A stretch of DNA of 64,000 nt, taken from assembly GCA_963780135.1 (NCBI GenBank), contig CAWAAR010000003.1, forward strand, positions 3,658,001 through 3,722,000, written 5' to 3'. The notes under the pieces were generated by a model. That model did no database searches and was not told where the DNA came from. It saw only the letters and a program-made list of their open reading frames with translations. Made by a program: the position numbers and the translations under genes. The DNA comes from Clostridium_AM sp963780135. GTDB taxonomy: Bacteria; Bacillota; Clostridia; Clostridiales; Clostridiaceae. Shown piece after piece: positions 50,781 through 58,922 of the stretch. Every line of letters begins with the position of its first letter. Positions within the stretch are counted from its first letter, which is position 1.

Positions 50781-51992
50781 TTATATATTATCTAAATTTT
50801 TAAGACTTTCTATAGCTTGTAAATAACAAGTATTTACAACTTTTTCATCTAATCCGATTTTTTTTATTATTATATTTACTTCTTCCCAGTTTCCTTTTTC
50901 ATACTCTATGATTAGTTCCAATAATCTACCAAGCATATTTTCTTTTCCTAATAATGCATCTTTTACATTTTTTGAGACCGGTAGTTCATCTGAAATTTCT
51001 CCTATTGGTCGATTCATCAATGCATCTATTAATGAAAATAGTCCTGTCAAAAACACATCAAAAACTTCTACTCCTAAATGTATTTTTTTAACTATTAATT
51101 CTCCAAAATAAGCTCTAATTAAAGACATTTTTATGAGCTCCTCTATGTTATTTTCATTTATAGATTTCAGTGTAATAATAAAAACCCATCTTTTTAATTG
51201 CTTTATTCCAATAATCATAATTGCATCACGTATAGAAGTAATTTCTCTTTTTAAACCATAATGAGCAGAATTTACAACTTTCAAGAGTTTATAAGAAAGA
51301 GAAACATCACTTTTAAATAAATTTTCAACATTTACTATATTTATACTATTTTCACCTAACTCCTTAATCAATTTAATATAAGTCAATTTGAAAACAAAAA
51401 TATCCTGCCCTGAAACAATAGTTGGTTTACAGAAAAAATAGCCTTGAAAATAAGAATAACCATATTCTAATGCTTCTCTATATTCTTCTTCTGTTTCCAC
51501 TTTTTCCGCAAGAAATTTTATGTTTTTGTTTTTTATCCTATGAATAATTTCTTTTCTTTCCTTGCCTTTAGTAATAAGAAAATCTACTTTGATTATATCT
51601 ACATATTTTATTAATTCATCAAATTTATCATTGTATTCAAAATCGTCTAAAGCAATAGTGTACCCCTTTTCTTTTAAGTTTTTACAACATTCAATGATTG
51701 CAGCATCTGGATTTACCGTTTCTAACATCTCTACTACAATACAATCTTTTGGAAAACCTTCAATAACTTCTGGCCTTAAAAGATCTTTATCAAAATTTAT
51801 AAATGCTGGCTTTCCTTCTGTAATCTTATCAAATCCTATAATTGAAAAACTATTTTTAATTACATCTAAAGTTGGATTTGAATTTTCTATAGAAATAAAT
51901 TTATTGATATTGTTATTTCTAAAAAGAAGTTCATACGCTATTACCTGTTTGTTTATATCAAATATTGCTTGTCTAGCTACATATACTTCCAT
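50781..51992 (-). CDS. EAL-HDOD protein with degenerate EAL domain
   Basis: A 403-residue two-domain protein resembling B. subtilis YuxH. Residues about 1-200 are EAL-like: EAL is ELL (YELLFR), the usual DDFGTG is LDDFEYND, and the loop is KFLAEKVETEEE. Several catalytic residues are altered, so phosphodiesterase activity is doubtful. Residues about 205-400 are an HDOD domain (SDVSLSYKLLKVVNSAHYGLKREITSIRDAIMIIG). It lies about 100 bases downstream of an intact diguanylate cyclase on the same strand. Start ATG. Such proteins usually act as c-di-GMP or protein-binding effectors. Confidence 0.88.
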   Translation of the reverse strand: MEVYVARQAIFDINKQVIAYELLFRNNNINKFISIENSNPTLDVIKNSFSIIGFDKITEGKPAFINFDKDLLRPEVIEGFPKDCIVVEMLETVNPDAAIIECCKNLKEKGYTIALDDFEYNDKFDELIKYVDIIKVDFLITKGKERKEIIHRIKNKNIKFLAEKVETEEEYREALEYGYSYFQGYFFCKPTIVSGQDIFVFKLTYIKLIKELGENSINIVNVENLFKSDVSLSYKLLKVVNSAHYGLKREITSIRDAIMIIGIKQLKRWVFIITLKSINENNIEELIKMSLIRAYFGELIVKKIHLGVEVFDVFLTGLFSLIDALMNRPIGEISDELPVSKNVKDALLGKENMLGRLLELIIEYEKGNWEEVNIIIKKIGLDEKVVNTCYLQAIESLKNLDNI

Positions 51993-52094
51993 TTTACATA
52001 CTCCTAAACTAATATTTTTTTATTACATTAAAAATTCTCTAATCATTGATTGGTATAACTTTTTTAAAGTATTCATTTATTTTTCTATTTTAAA

Positions 52095-53150
52095 TCAGCT
52101 TATTATCACGCAGTTCCCACCATTATTTTTAGCTTTATAAAGTGCTCTATCTGCTCGTTTAAACCAGCATTCAAAAGATTCTGACTTTCGTCTTTCAGCT
52201 ACACCTATACTAGCAGTTACTTGTCCCATATTTGGATACAAAGTTGACATAATAGATTGGCGCAATTTTTCTGCTAATATACGTCCTCTACTTAAATCTA
52301 TTTGTGGTGCTAATATGGCAAATTCATCTCCACCCCATCTTGCAAATATATCATATTCACTGATTAATTTAATGCCTATATCTGCTACCTTCATCAAAAC
52401 CTTATCCCCGGCGTCATGTCCACAAATATCATTAACACTTTTAAATTGATCTATATCTAAAAGAATTAATGTAAGTGGATCACTGTTGCTATTAGGTTCT
52501 TCTATCTTTTCTATTATCTTTTTCTCAAAGAAATATCGATTATACAAATTAGTCACTTTGTCAGTAATAGCAATATTTTTTAGATGTTTGTTTTTATCAA
52601 ACAATTCTTTCGTTAATCTAGATAGCTTTTTTTCTGACTCTCTCAAATTTTTAATAACTTCATTTTTTTCATGGATTTCATTTTTTAATCTTAATTCAAA
52701 TTTTTTTCTTTCTGTTAAATCTCTCGATACACCTAAAATATCCACATAATTTGTCTTTTCATTAAATACAAGTTTTGTAGATATTTCTATTGTCTTTATT
52801 TTTCCATCCTTACAGTATTGTTGAAACTCATCAATGCTGGATAAGATTTCTGAACTTTTGCTCCCTTCTAAAAACTCCTGTATTCTTTTTTCATTAATAA
52901 TTATTGATATCTTTTCTAAAGATTCTGGTGTTAATGAATCTTTAAGTTTTTCTTTCATTGCTTCGTTAGCATCTATTCCTCGTAAATCGATAATAGAAGG
53001 ACTAATATATTTAAAACACTTATTTGCTAAATCAAATAGCCATATACATTCAACTGTGTTTTCCACAATTAATTTATATATTTCAATACTTTCTAAACTA
53101 TCTTCTCCTTCACATTCTCTATTTTTTATTTTCTTATTTAAAATTTTCAT
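52095..53150 (-). CDS. PAS-GGDEF diguanylate cyclase
   Basis: A 351-residue cytoplasmic protein. Residues about 20-150 are a PAS domain (IVENTVECIWLFDLANKCFKYISPSI to DILGVSRDLTERKKFE), then a coiled coil, then GGDEF from about residue 190, with intact RWGGDEFAILAP. The I-site RxxD is absent (SEYDIFARWGGDEF), so product inhibition at that site is not expected. It synthesises c-di-GMP from GTP. Expressed with the downstream EAL-HDOD gene, judging by spacing. The PAS signal is unknown. Confidence 0.93.
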   Translation of the reverse strand: MKILNKKIKNRECEGEDSLESIEIYKLIVENTVECIWLFDLANKCFKYISPSIIDLRGIDANEAMKEKLKDSLTPESLEKISIIINEKRIQEFLEGSKSSEILSSIDEFQQYCKDGKIKTIEISTKLVFNEKTNYVDILGVSRDLTERKKFELRLKNEIHEKNEVIKNLRESEKKLSRLTKELFDKNKHLKNIAITDKVTNLYNRYFFEKKIIEKIEEPNSNSDPLTLILLDIDQFKSVNDICGHDAGDKVLMKVADIGIKLISEYDIFARWGGDEFAILAPQIDLSRGRILAEKLRQSIMSTLYPNMGQVTASIGVAERRKSESFECWFKRADRALYKAKNNGGNCVIIS

Positions 53151-53470
53151 TTTAGTAACCTACCTTAACTATAGCTTGTCCTTTTGCTGCTTAGTTTTAT
53201 ACCAAACAGTAAATTTGTTTCTAAAATTTAAAATCCGTTTTTTATGCACCTAAACTAGCCAAAATAAACATCCACATAACTATTGTTTTTACCTATTAAT
53301 ACTAATACCATAAATTTATTAAAAAACTCTTCCACTTTACATAAGCAAGCTCTCTTATGTAAAAAAACTAGTATAGCTAGATATATCATCATATGCAATA
53401 GAAGTATCCTGGTAGTTAAAAAAAGTGATTAGTATATGTTAATTTTCAAAATATATACTAACCACTTATT
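53151..53470. other. 320-base intergenic region
   Basis: This gap holds the upstream region of the diguanylate cyclase and, at its right end, the terminator of the PocR receptor gene. No other gene, operator or riboswitch is apparent. Confidence 0.5.
53424..53466 (-). terminator. intrinsic terminator of the PocR receptor
   Basis: AGTGATTAGTATAT and ATATACTAACCACT form a 14-bp stem with one mismatch, followed on the minus strand by a run of seven T. Confidence 0.8.
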
Positions 53471-54517
53471 TTATTTATGAGAGTTTGCTAAACCATTCAG
53501 CTCTTCTGTCAGTTCTGTAACTTCCTGTAAATTTGCAGTAACTTCTTGAATTGCAGCCGATTGCTGCTCTGTGGTTTCTAGTGTGGACTTAGACGATTCC
53601 ATAGTTTTATCCACCGATTCATGTATCTTACCTGTAAGTTCTGATATTTTTAAAGCTGTTTGCTTAGAGTTTTGAGATAACTTACCTATTTCTTTTGCAA
53701 CAACACCAAAACCCCTTCCTGCTTCTCCTGCTCTAGCTGCTTCTATGGATGCATTTAATCCAAGCATTTTAGTTTGGTCCGCTATGCTTTTTATTGAATC
53801 AAGTATTGAGTTAATTTCCGTAGATATATCTTTTACATTAACTATCTCTTGACTTAAAATATGTTGATTATTTGTAACATTAACTGATGATGCTGATAGT
53901 TCTTCCATAGTTGCTGAAATTTGATTAAAATTATCAGAAAGCACTCGAGACATGCTTTTTATTTTTAATTCTTCATATCCTGTTTTCGACAATGCATTGG
54001 CTATAATATACAGTACCTCTGCAGCTGCTTTCACGCTTTTTTCAGTAGTAACTTTTACTTTATTTACTACTTCCACATATCCATCTTCATTAACACCTAT
54101 TTCTTTTGCCGCTTCTCTATATTTTGATTCATTAGGTTTAGAAGTCAATAATTGTCCTCCTAAAATTGTTCCAATTTGCTTACCTTCTATTAATATAGGT
54201 GCAGCAAAATCAATTAGTCCTGCATGACAAGTGTAAACACATGGTCTTCCTGTTTTTGCAGCTTCTTCTCCGCCTTTTCTGTGAGATTCAGCACATCTAT
54301 CATAACCTACTTTAGTAGACTGTGTGAACTTCATACAAAAATCTGTATATGAACTAGGTTTAGTTACTGGATTTCCATTAACATCTACTGTTATACTAGC
54401 AATATCCATACTTTCTGAAAAATTGTCTTGAAATTTTTGAAGCAGTTCAATATCAATAACATCTTTTATTTCAAGTAAATTCAAATCAAAATCATTACCA
54501 TTAATTATTTTTAACAT
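53471..54517 (-). CDS. soluble PocR-domain methyl-accepting chemotaxis protein, second copy
   Basis: A 348-residue cytoplasmic receptor with the same layout as the protein at 207-1235: PocR domain (about residues 20-180, with C61, C75, C93 and C97 in CVYTCHAGLIDFAAP) and a short MCP hairpin (tip LGLNASIEAARAGEAGRGF). No membrane helix. ATG at 54517 follows GGAG and is preferred to an upstream frame start. It begins 36 bases after the 4HB chemoreceptor stop on the same strand, so the two are probably co-transcribed and may work as a pair. The ligand is unknown. Confidence 0.9.
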   Translation of the reverse strand: MLKIINGNDFDLNLLEIKDVIDIELLQKFQDNFSESMDIASITVDVNGNPVTKPSSYTDFCMKFTQSTKVGYDRCAESHRKGGEEAAKTGRPCVYTCHAGLIDFAAPILIEGKQIGTILGGQLLTSKPNESKYREAAKEIGVNEDGYVEVVNKVKVTTEKSVKAAAEVLYIIANALSKTGYEELKIKSMSRVLSDNFNQISATMEELSASSVNVTNNQHILSQEIVNVKDISTEINSILDSIKSIADQTKMLGLNASIEAARAGEAGRGFGVVAKEIGKLSQNSKQTALKISELTGKIHESVDKTMESSKSTLETTEQQSAAIQEVTANLQEVTELTEELNGLANSHK

Positions 54518-54552
54518 AATAAACTTCTCCAATACAATAAAATTATTTAACC

Positions 54553-56250
54553 TTAGAGTTTAAATTTATTTAACTCTTTTGTTAATTGCTCTGCTGAACT
54601 AGTTAAACTTTGTGCAGTTTCAGATACAGAACCTGCAGAATTTTTCATCTCATGTGATGAAGCTGCAATTTCCTCTGCTGCTGCTGAATTTTCTTCTGAT
54701 ACAGCACTAGTATTCTCTATTTTCGATGCTACTGGCACCATATCACTATCCAATTTACTAATACCTACTGAAACCTTTTGTATATCAGGTATTATAATCT
54801 CTACAGCATCTATAATAGATTTAAATGAGTCTACAGCTGTATTTATTGTTGTTACTTCATTATTTAACTGTTTATTAACATCACCTGAGGTTTTTGCTAA
54901 ATTAGATGTCTCAGATGACACATTATTTAATAATCCACTAATTGTGTCAGAAGAATTTTTACTTTGATCTGCTAGCTTTCGGATTTCATCAGCTACCACA
55001 GAAAAGCCTCTTCCTGATTCTCCTGCCCTAGCAGCCTCAATTGCTGCATTAAGTGCAAGCAAATTTGTCTGTTCTGATATACTATTTATTAAGCTTGTTA
55101 TCTCATTAGCTTGATTTATGCTTATTTGAAGCTGTTTTATTCTATTTATTATTCCTTCAAAAGAATTGCTAATATTATTTAAGGATTCAACTAATCTTTC
55201 TAACTGCTTATTGCTTGTATTTGCCATACTGCCAATATTTCCTGTTACACTATTAGCTTCACCAATTAAAGTAGCAAACTCTTTTAGGGAAAAACCAAAT
55301 TCCTTTATAGAATCATTTACAAACATAAGTTCACCTGCCTGTTCAGTAGAACCATTAGCTACTTCTTCAATTGCTCCTGCAACCTCATCAGAGGTTGAAA
55401 ACATTTCTTCTGAAAGTGCATATAAACTCGATGCTCCTTGATCAATAGTGCAAGCAGTAGTTGTTATATTTCCTAATAAAGCTGCTATAGAATTTCTCAT
55501 ACTAAATAGCTGTTTATTCATATTGCCGAATTCTGTATTTGAAGAAGTATCTATTTCTGATGTAAAATCTCCTGAAGCTATTGTCTTTATAGTATTTGTC
55601 ATCTCATTTAAAAGCAATTTTAAATTAGAAACAAACAATACAGATATAAATAATAATAATAAAGTAGAAATAATTGCAACTATTATAAATGCTCTGTTAG
55701 AATAAATGGACTCTTTTTTATATTCTATGGTTTCAGCTGCTATAAGAGAGTTTTTATTTGCTATAGCACTTTTTATCCCTTCAGTAATGGAAGTCCCTTT
55801 CTTTGTAATTTGATCAGTCTGATTCTTAGTTATTTCAAGTCCTGATTTTTTTCTATTCTTCTCCTCATTATATATACTCATATAACTTGTATAATTATTT
55901 TCTATCTGTTTTACTTTTGCTGATTCATTATTATCTAATCCTATAGCTTTTATCTTTGTAAAACAGTCTTTCATTCTAGCATCTTCATTTTCAACATCCT
56001 TAATTTGTTCCTCTGAATAAGGTCTGTCAATAAATCTAGTCATGTATATCCTTAGTTCATTAAAATTTCCATTTATATCCCCATATCTCTCTATTACAGC
56101 AACATCACTAGAACTTAATTTAGTATAGTATTTATTAAGTTTTGAAGACGTTGTAAAACTAATAACTCCTATAAAGCTCAATGCTATAAATGATATAAGT
56201 ATCAAAGCCATAGTTCCCTGAATTAATTTTATTTTCTTTCTCAATTTCAT
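54553..56250 (-). CDS. methyl-accepting chemotaxis protein, four-helix-bundle sensor
   Basis: A 565-residue transmembrane chemoreceptor. A first helix (LIQGTMALILISFIALSFIGVI) precedes an extracellular 4HB-type domain of about 150 residues (NFNELRIYMTRFIDRP), then a second helix (FIIVAIISTLLLLFISVLFVS), HAMP and the signalling domain with tip NLLALNAAIEAARAGESGRGF. ATG at 56250 is preferred, with AAGGGG upstream. 4HB sensors often detect periplasmic ligands or energy state. Precedes the PocR receptor. Confidence 0.9.
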   Translation of the reverse strand: MKLRKKIKLIQGTMALILISFIALSFIGVISFTTSSKLNKYYTKLSSSDVAVIERYGDINGNFNELRIYMTRFIDRPYSEEQIKDVENEDARMKDCFTKIKAIGLDNNESAKVKQIENNYTSYMSIYNEEKNRKKSGLEITKNQTDQITKKGTSITEGIKSAIANKNSLIAAETIEYKKESIYSNRAFIIVAIISTLLLLFISVLFVSNLKLLLNEMTNTIKTIASGDFTSEIDTSSNTEFGNMNKQLFSMRNSIAALLGNITTTACTIDQGASSLYALSEEMFSTSDEVAGAIEEVANGSTEQAGELMFVNDSIKEFGFSLKEFATLIGEANSVTGNIGSMANTSNKQLERLVESLNNISNSFEGIINRIKQLQISINQANEITSLINSISEQTNLLALNAAIEAARAGESGRGFSVVADEIRKLADQSKNSSDTISGLLNNVSSETSNLAKTSGDVNKQLNNEVTTINTAVDSFKSIIDAVEIIIPDIQKVSVGISKLDSDMVPVASKIENTSAVSEENSAAAEEIAASSHEMKNSAGSVSETAQSLTSSAEQLTKELNKFKL

Positions 56251-56376
56251 TTGTTTATCCCCTTCATGCATTTTGTTTTGTAAATTTATATAGTTTAAAA
56301 TGATAGTATAAGACCAAAATTGTTTTCTACAAAATTATCCTTATTAATTCAAAAAAGCTGTTTAGTATGTAGAAAA

Positions 56377-56419
56377 AAGGATAATCGTGTATCCTTGTTT
56401 ACTATACACAATTATCCTT
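56377..56419 (-). terminator. intrinsic terminator of the REC-AraC gene
   Basis: On the minus strand a stem of AAGGATAATTGTGTA with TACACGATTATCCTT and a T-rich tail ends the stressosome-linked region. Confidence 0.75.
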
Positions 56420-56470
56420 ATTAATTTAATGAAAAATATCATGTTCTTACCCTGAAATTTGTTAGATTAT
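56417..56470. repeat. 54-bp direct repeat, copy 1
   Basis: About 85 percent identical to 57725-57779; shared core TTATTAATTTAA and GAAAAATATCATGTT. Each copy lies just downstream of a regulator gene, so the two copies bracket the REC-AraC gene. Confidence 0.6.
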
Positions 56471-56516
56471 ATGTAAAACCTATTTAGAAAAATATCTAAA
56501 ATGTTAGTGTTCTCAT

Positions 56517-57623
56517 CTAATTTGTTTTAGATATGCACTCACATTTAAAATTTGATGGTGATGTTCCTGTATATTTTTTAAATAATTTACCAAAATATTC
56601 AACATCTTTATATCCTAATTTATCAGCAATCTCATAATTTTTCATATTTCTATCCACCAATAACATTTTTGCTCTTTCCATTTTAACCATGGTTATATAC
56701 TCAACAAGAGATATTCCTGTATTTTTTTTGTATACTGTACTTAGATAGGAGCTATTTAAAAACATTTTATCTGCAATATTTCTAACAGAAATTTCAGTAT
56801 CAGTATTTTCAAGAACTACTTTGCATATTTGCCTGGTCATACTATTGACTGCGTTTCCAAAATCAAACTTTTTGACATTTATAATAAGCTCATTTATTAT
56901 TTGCAAAAAAGTTGTTCTGCTACCAGAAAAGTCAGAACACCTTGTAAAATCAATATCAATATACTTTGAAATATTTATAAACTTATGTAACCATGGATAT
57001 ATTCGCTCCATGTCTTCAATTAAATCTTCTACCATTTTATTTAAAACGTATGCCATTTTCATGGAATCATAATTAATAGCAGCAGCTGTAGTTTCAACTA
57101 AATTTGAAGCTACTTCAAGTACTCTTAAATCTGCATCCTTAAATAATCTGATTACTTTCTCGAGATCTTCTCTTTTATATAAAGTTTCTATTTTTTCTTC
57201 AAGCTGAACTTCCAAATTTTCGATTTTTTCCTTTTCCAGTCTTTTTGCAGTTATGTATTTTGAAGTCCTCTGCAGTAAATACTCCATTTTTTCCTCATCA
57301 ACAGGTTTTACAATATAATCAAAAGCTCCATATACAAGACCTTGCCTTGCATACTCAAACTCAGTATATTCACTTAAAAAAATAACACAAAGGCATAATT
57401 CTTTTTGGATAACCTTTTTCAAAAGATCTACACCATCCATAATTGGCATTTTTATGTCTGTGATTATAAGATCTACAGTTCTTTTTTCTAGCTTTTTAAG
57501 AGCTTCTTGTCCATTTTTAGCTTCATCTACAATAACAAATCCAGTTTGATCACCCCATACTTTTAATCTTTTTAGCTCTCTTCTCATAATTTCCATATCA
57601 TCTACAATCATAACCTGAAACAA
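56517..57623 (-). CDS. response regulator with AraC-type DNA-binding domain
   Basis: A 368-residue YesN-like regulator. The receiver opens MFQVMIVDDME, with phospho-acceptor D56 in DLIITDIKMP and the K in YIVKPVDEE. A helical linker of about 140 residues follows, then an AraC double HTH at about 270-365 (ISVRNIADKMFLNSSYLSTVYKKNTGISLVEYI, IADKLGYKDVEYFGKLFKKYTGTSPSNF). The start is TTG at 57623 with a GAGGTGAGG site. It lies downstream of the stressosome-kinase operon and is the probable transcriptional output of that module. Confidence 0.92.
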   Translation of the reverse strand: MFQVMIVDDMEIMRRELKRLKVWGDQTGFVIVDEAKNGQEALKKLEKRTVDLIITDIKMPIMDGVDLLKKVIQKELCLCVIFLSEYTEFEYARQGLVYGAFDYIVKPVDEEKMEYLLQRTSKYITAKRLEKEKIENLEVQLEEKIETLYKREDLEKVIRLFKDADLRVLEVASNLVETTAAAINYDSMKMAYVLNKMVEDLIEDMERIYPWLHKFINISKYIDIDFTRCSDFSGSRTTFLQIINELIINVKKFDFGNAVNSMTRQICKVVLENTDTEISVRNIADKMFLNSSYLSTVYKKNTGISLVEYITMVKMERAKMLLVDRNMKNYEIADKLGYKDVEYFGKLFKKYTGTSPSNFKCECISKTN

Positions 57624-57724
57624 TCTGCCTCACCTCTTTTACTGACAATTATCAAACCATACTAAAATCTTCTAAAATTTATGTATTGAATTTTATTTTA
57701 CTGTTAATATTATACTAATTTTTA

Positions 57725-57779
57725 CTTATTAATTTAAATGAAAAATATCATGTTTTTATCCTGATTTTTGTTGGATTTT
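57725..57779. repeat. 54-bp direct repeat, copy 2
   Basis: Partner of 56417-56470, in the gap between the REC-kinase and REC-AraC genes. Confidence 0.6.
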
Positions 57780-57794
57780 ATTATAATTTGTCAT

Positions 57795-58922
57795 TTAGTC
57801 AGTAATATTAGGTAAAGTGAAATATACTGTTGCTCCTTCATTTAATTTACCCTCAATCCAAGTTTTTCCTCCATGCTTTTGAACTATTTTACGAACAGCA
57901 GCAAGTCCTATTCCACTCCCCTCAAATTCATCTGAGGAATGTAAACGCTCAAATATTCGAAATAATTTTCCTGAGAACTCCATATCAATACCCACACCAT
58001 TATCCTTTACATAGAAAACATACTCACTAACACCTCTTTTGCATCCAGCAATTATAAGTGCTTTTTCTCTATTTCCAGTAAATTTTATGGCATTGGAAAT
58101 TATATTATAAATTACTTGTTTTATCATAATTACATCTGCAAAAACAAGAGGCATTCCTGTTTCAAATTCAAATTCAATGGCTCTTTTTGAATAAATTGAT
58201 TTAAGTTCTTTAAAAGCCGAAGTGAACATTTCACTTATATTTACACTTTCTTTGCATATCTCTAGACGATTAGTTGTTGAATATTGTAGTAATTTTCCAA
58301 CCATAGTAATCATATCTCTACATATATCTTTTATATTAGAAACCATTTCACTAGCATCTTTATCTAGTAATGTCCTATAATCTTCAAGAATTATTTTGCT
58401 GTATCCTTGAATAGCCCTTAAGGGTGATTTTAAATCATGAGACACAGTATATGAAAAAGATTCAAGTTCATTAACAGCAGCTTCAAGCTCTAATTTTTTT
58501 TCTTCAAGAATTTCATTGCGCTGTGCTAACTCATACTGAGCAAGCTTCAACGACAAATGAGTATGTACCCTAGCTTTAACTTCAAGAATTTCAAAAGGTT
58601 TAGTTATATAGTCAACAGCACCTAATTCAAAACATTTTGTTTTACTGATTATATCTGTCATGGCAGTTAAAAAAATTATAGGTATGTCTTTTGCTAATTT
58701 ATTTTCTTTGATTCTCTTACATACTTCATATCCATCCATAATAGGCATCATAATATCTAATAAAATTATATCTGGAATCTCTATTTCTAAACTTTCTAAT
58801 GCAGATTTTCCATCCGTTGCAACTGAAATTTCATAATCATCACCAAAAGCTTCTACAAGAATATCAATATTTTCTTCTGTATCATCAACAATCAGCACTG
58901 TACACTCTGAAAGTTCTTTCAT
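57795..58922 (-). CDS. REC-histidine kinase
   Basis: A 375-residue soluble kinase. Residues about 1-120 are a receiver opening MKELSECTVLIVDDTEENID, with phospho-acceptor D56 in DIILLDIMMP. A coiled coil leads to HisKA with H162 (YTVSHDLKSPLRA), then an HATPase domain (NIISNAIKFTGN, DNGVGID, GSGIGLAAV). The start overlaps the hybrid kinase stop as TAATG, so translation is coupled. It probably passes phosphate to the REC-AraC regulator or to other targets. A paralogue begins at 63919 on the other strand. Confidence 0.92.
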   Translation of the reverse strand: MKELSECTVLIVDDTEENIDILVEAFGDDYEISVATDGKSALESLEIEIPDIILLDIMMPIMDGYEVCKRIKENKLAKDIPIIFLTAMTDIISKTKCFELGAVDYITKPFEILEVKARVHTHLSLKLAQYELAQRNEILEEKKLELEAAVNELESFSYTVSHDLKSPLRAIQGYSKIILEDYRTLLDKDASEMVSNIKDICRDMITMVGKLLQYSTTNRLEICKESVNISEMFTSAFKELKSIYSKRAIEFEFETGMPLVFADVIMIKQVIYNIISNAIKFTGNREKALIIAGCKRGVSEYVFYVKDNGVGIDMEFSGKLFRIFERLHSSDEFEGSGIGLAAVRKIVQKHGGKTWIEGKLNEGATVYFTLPNITD

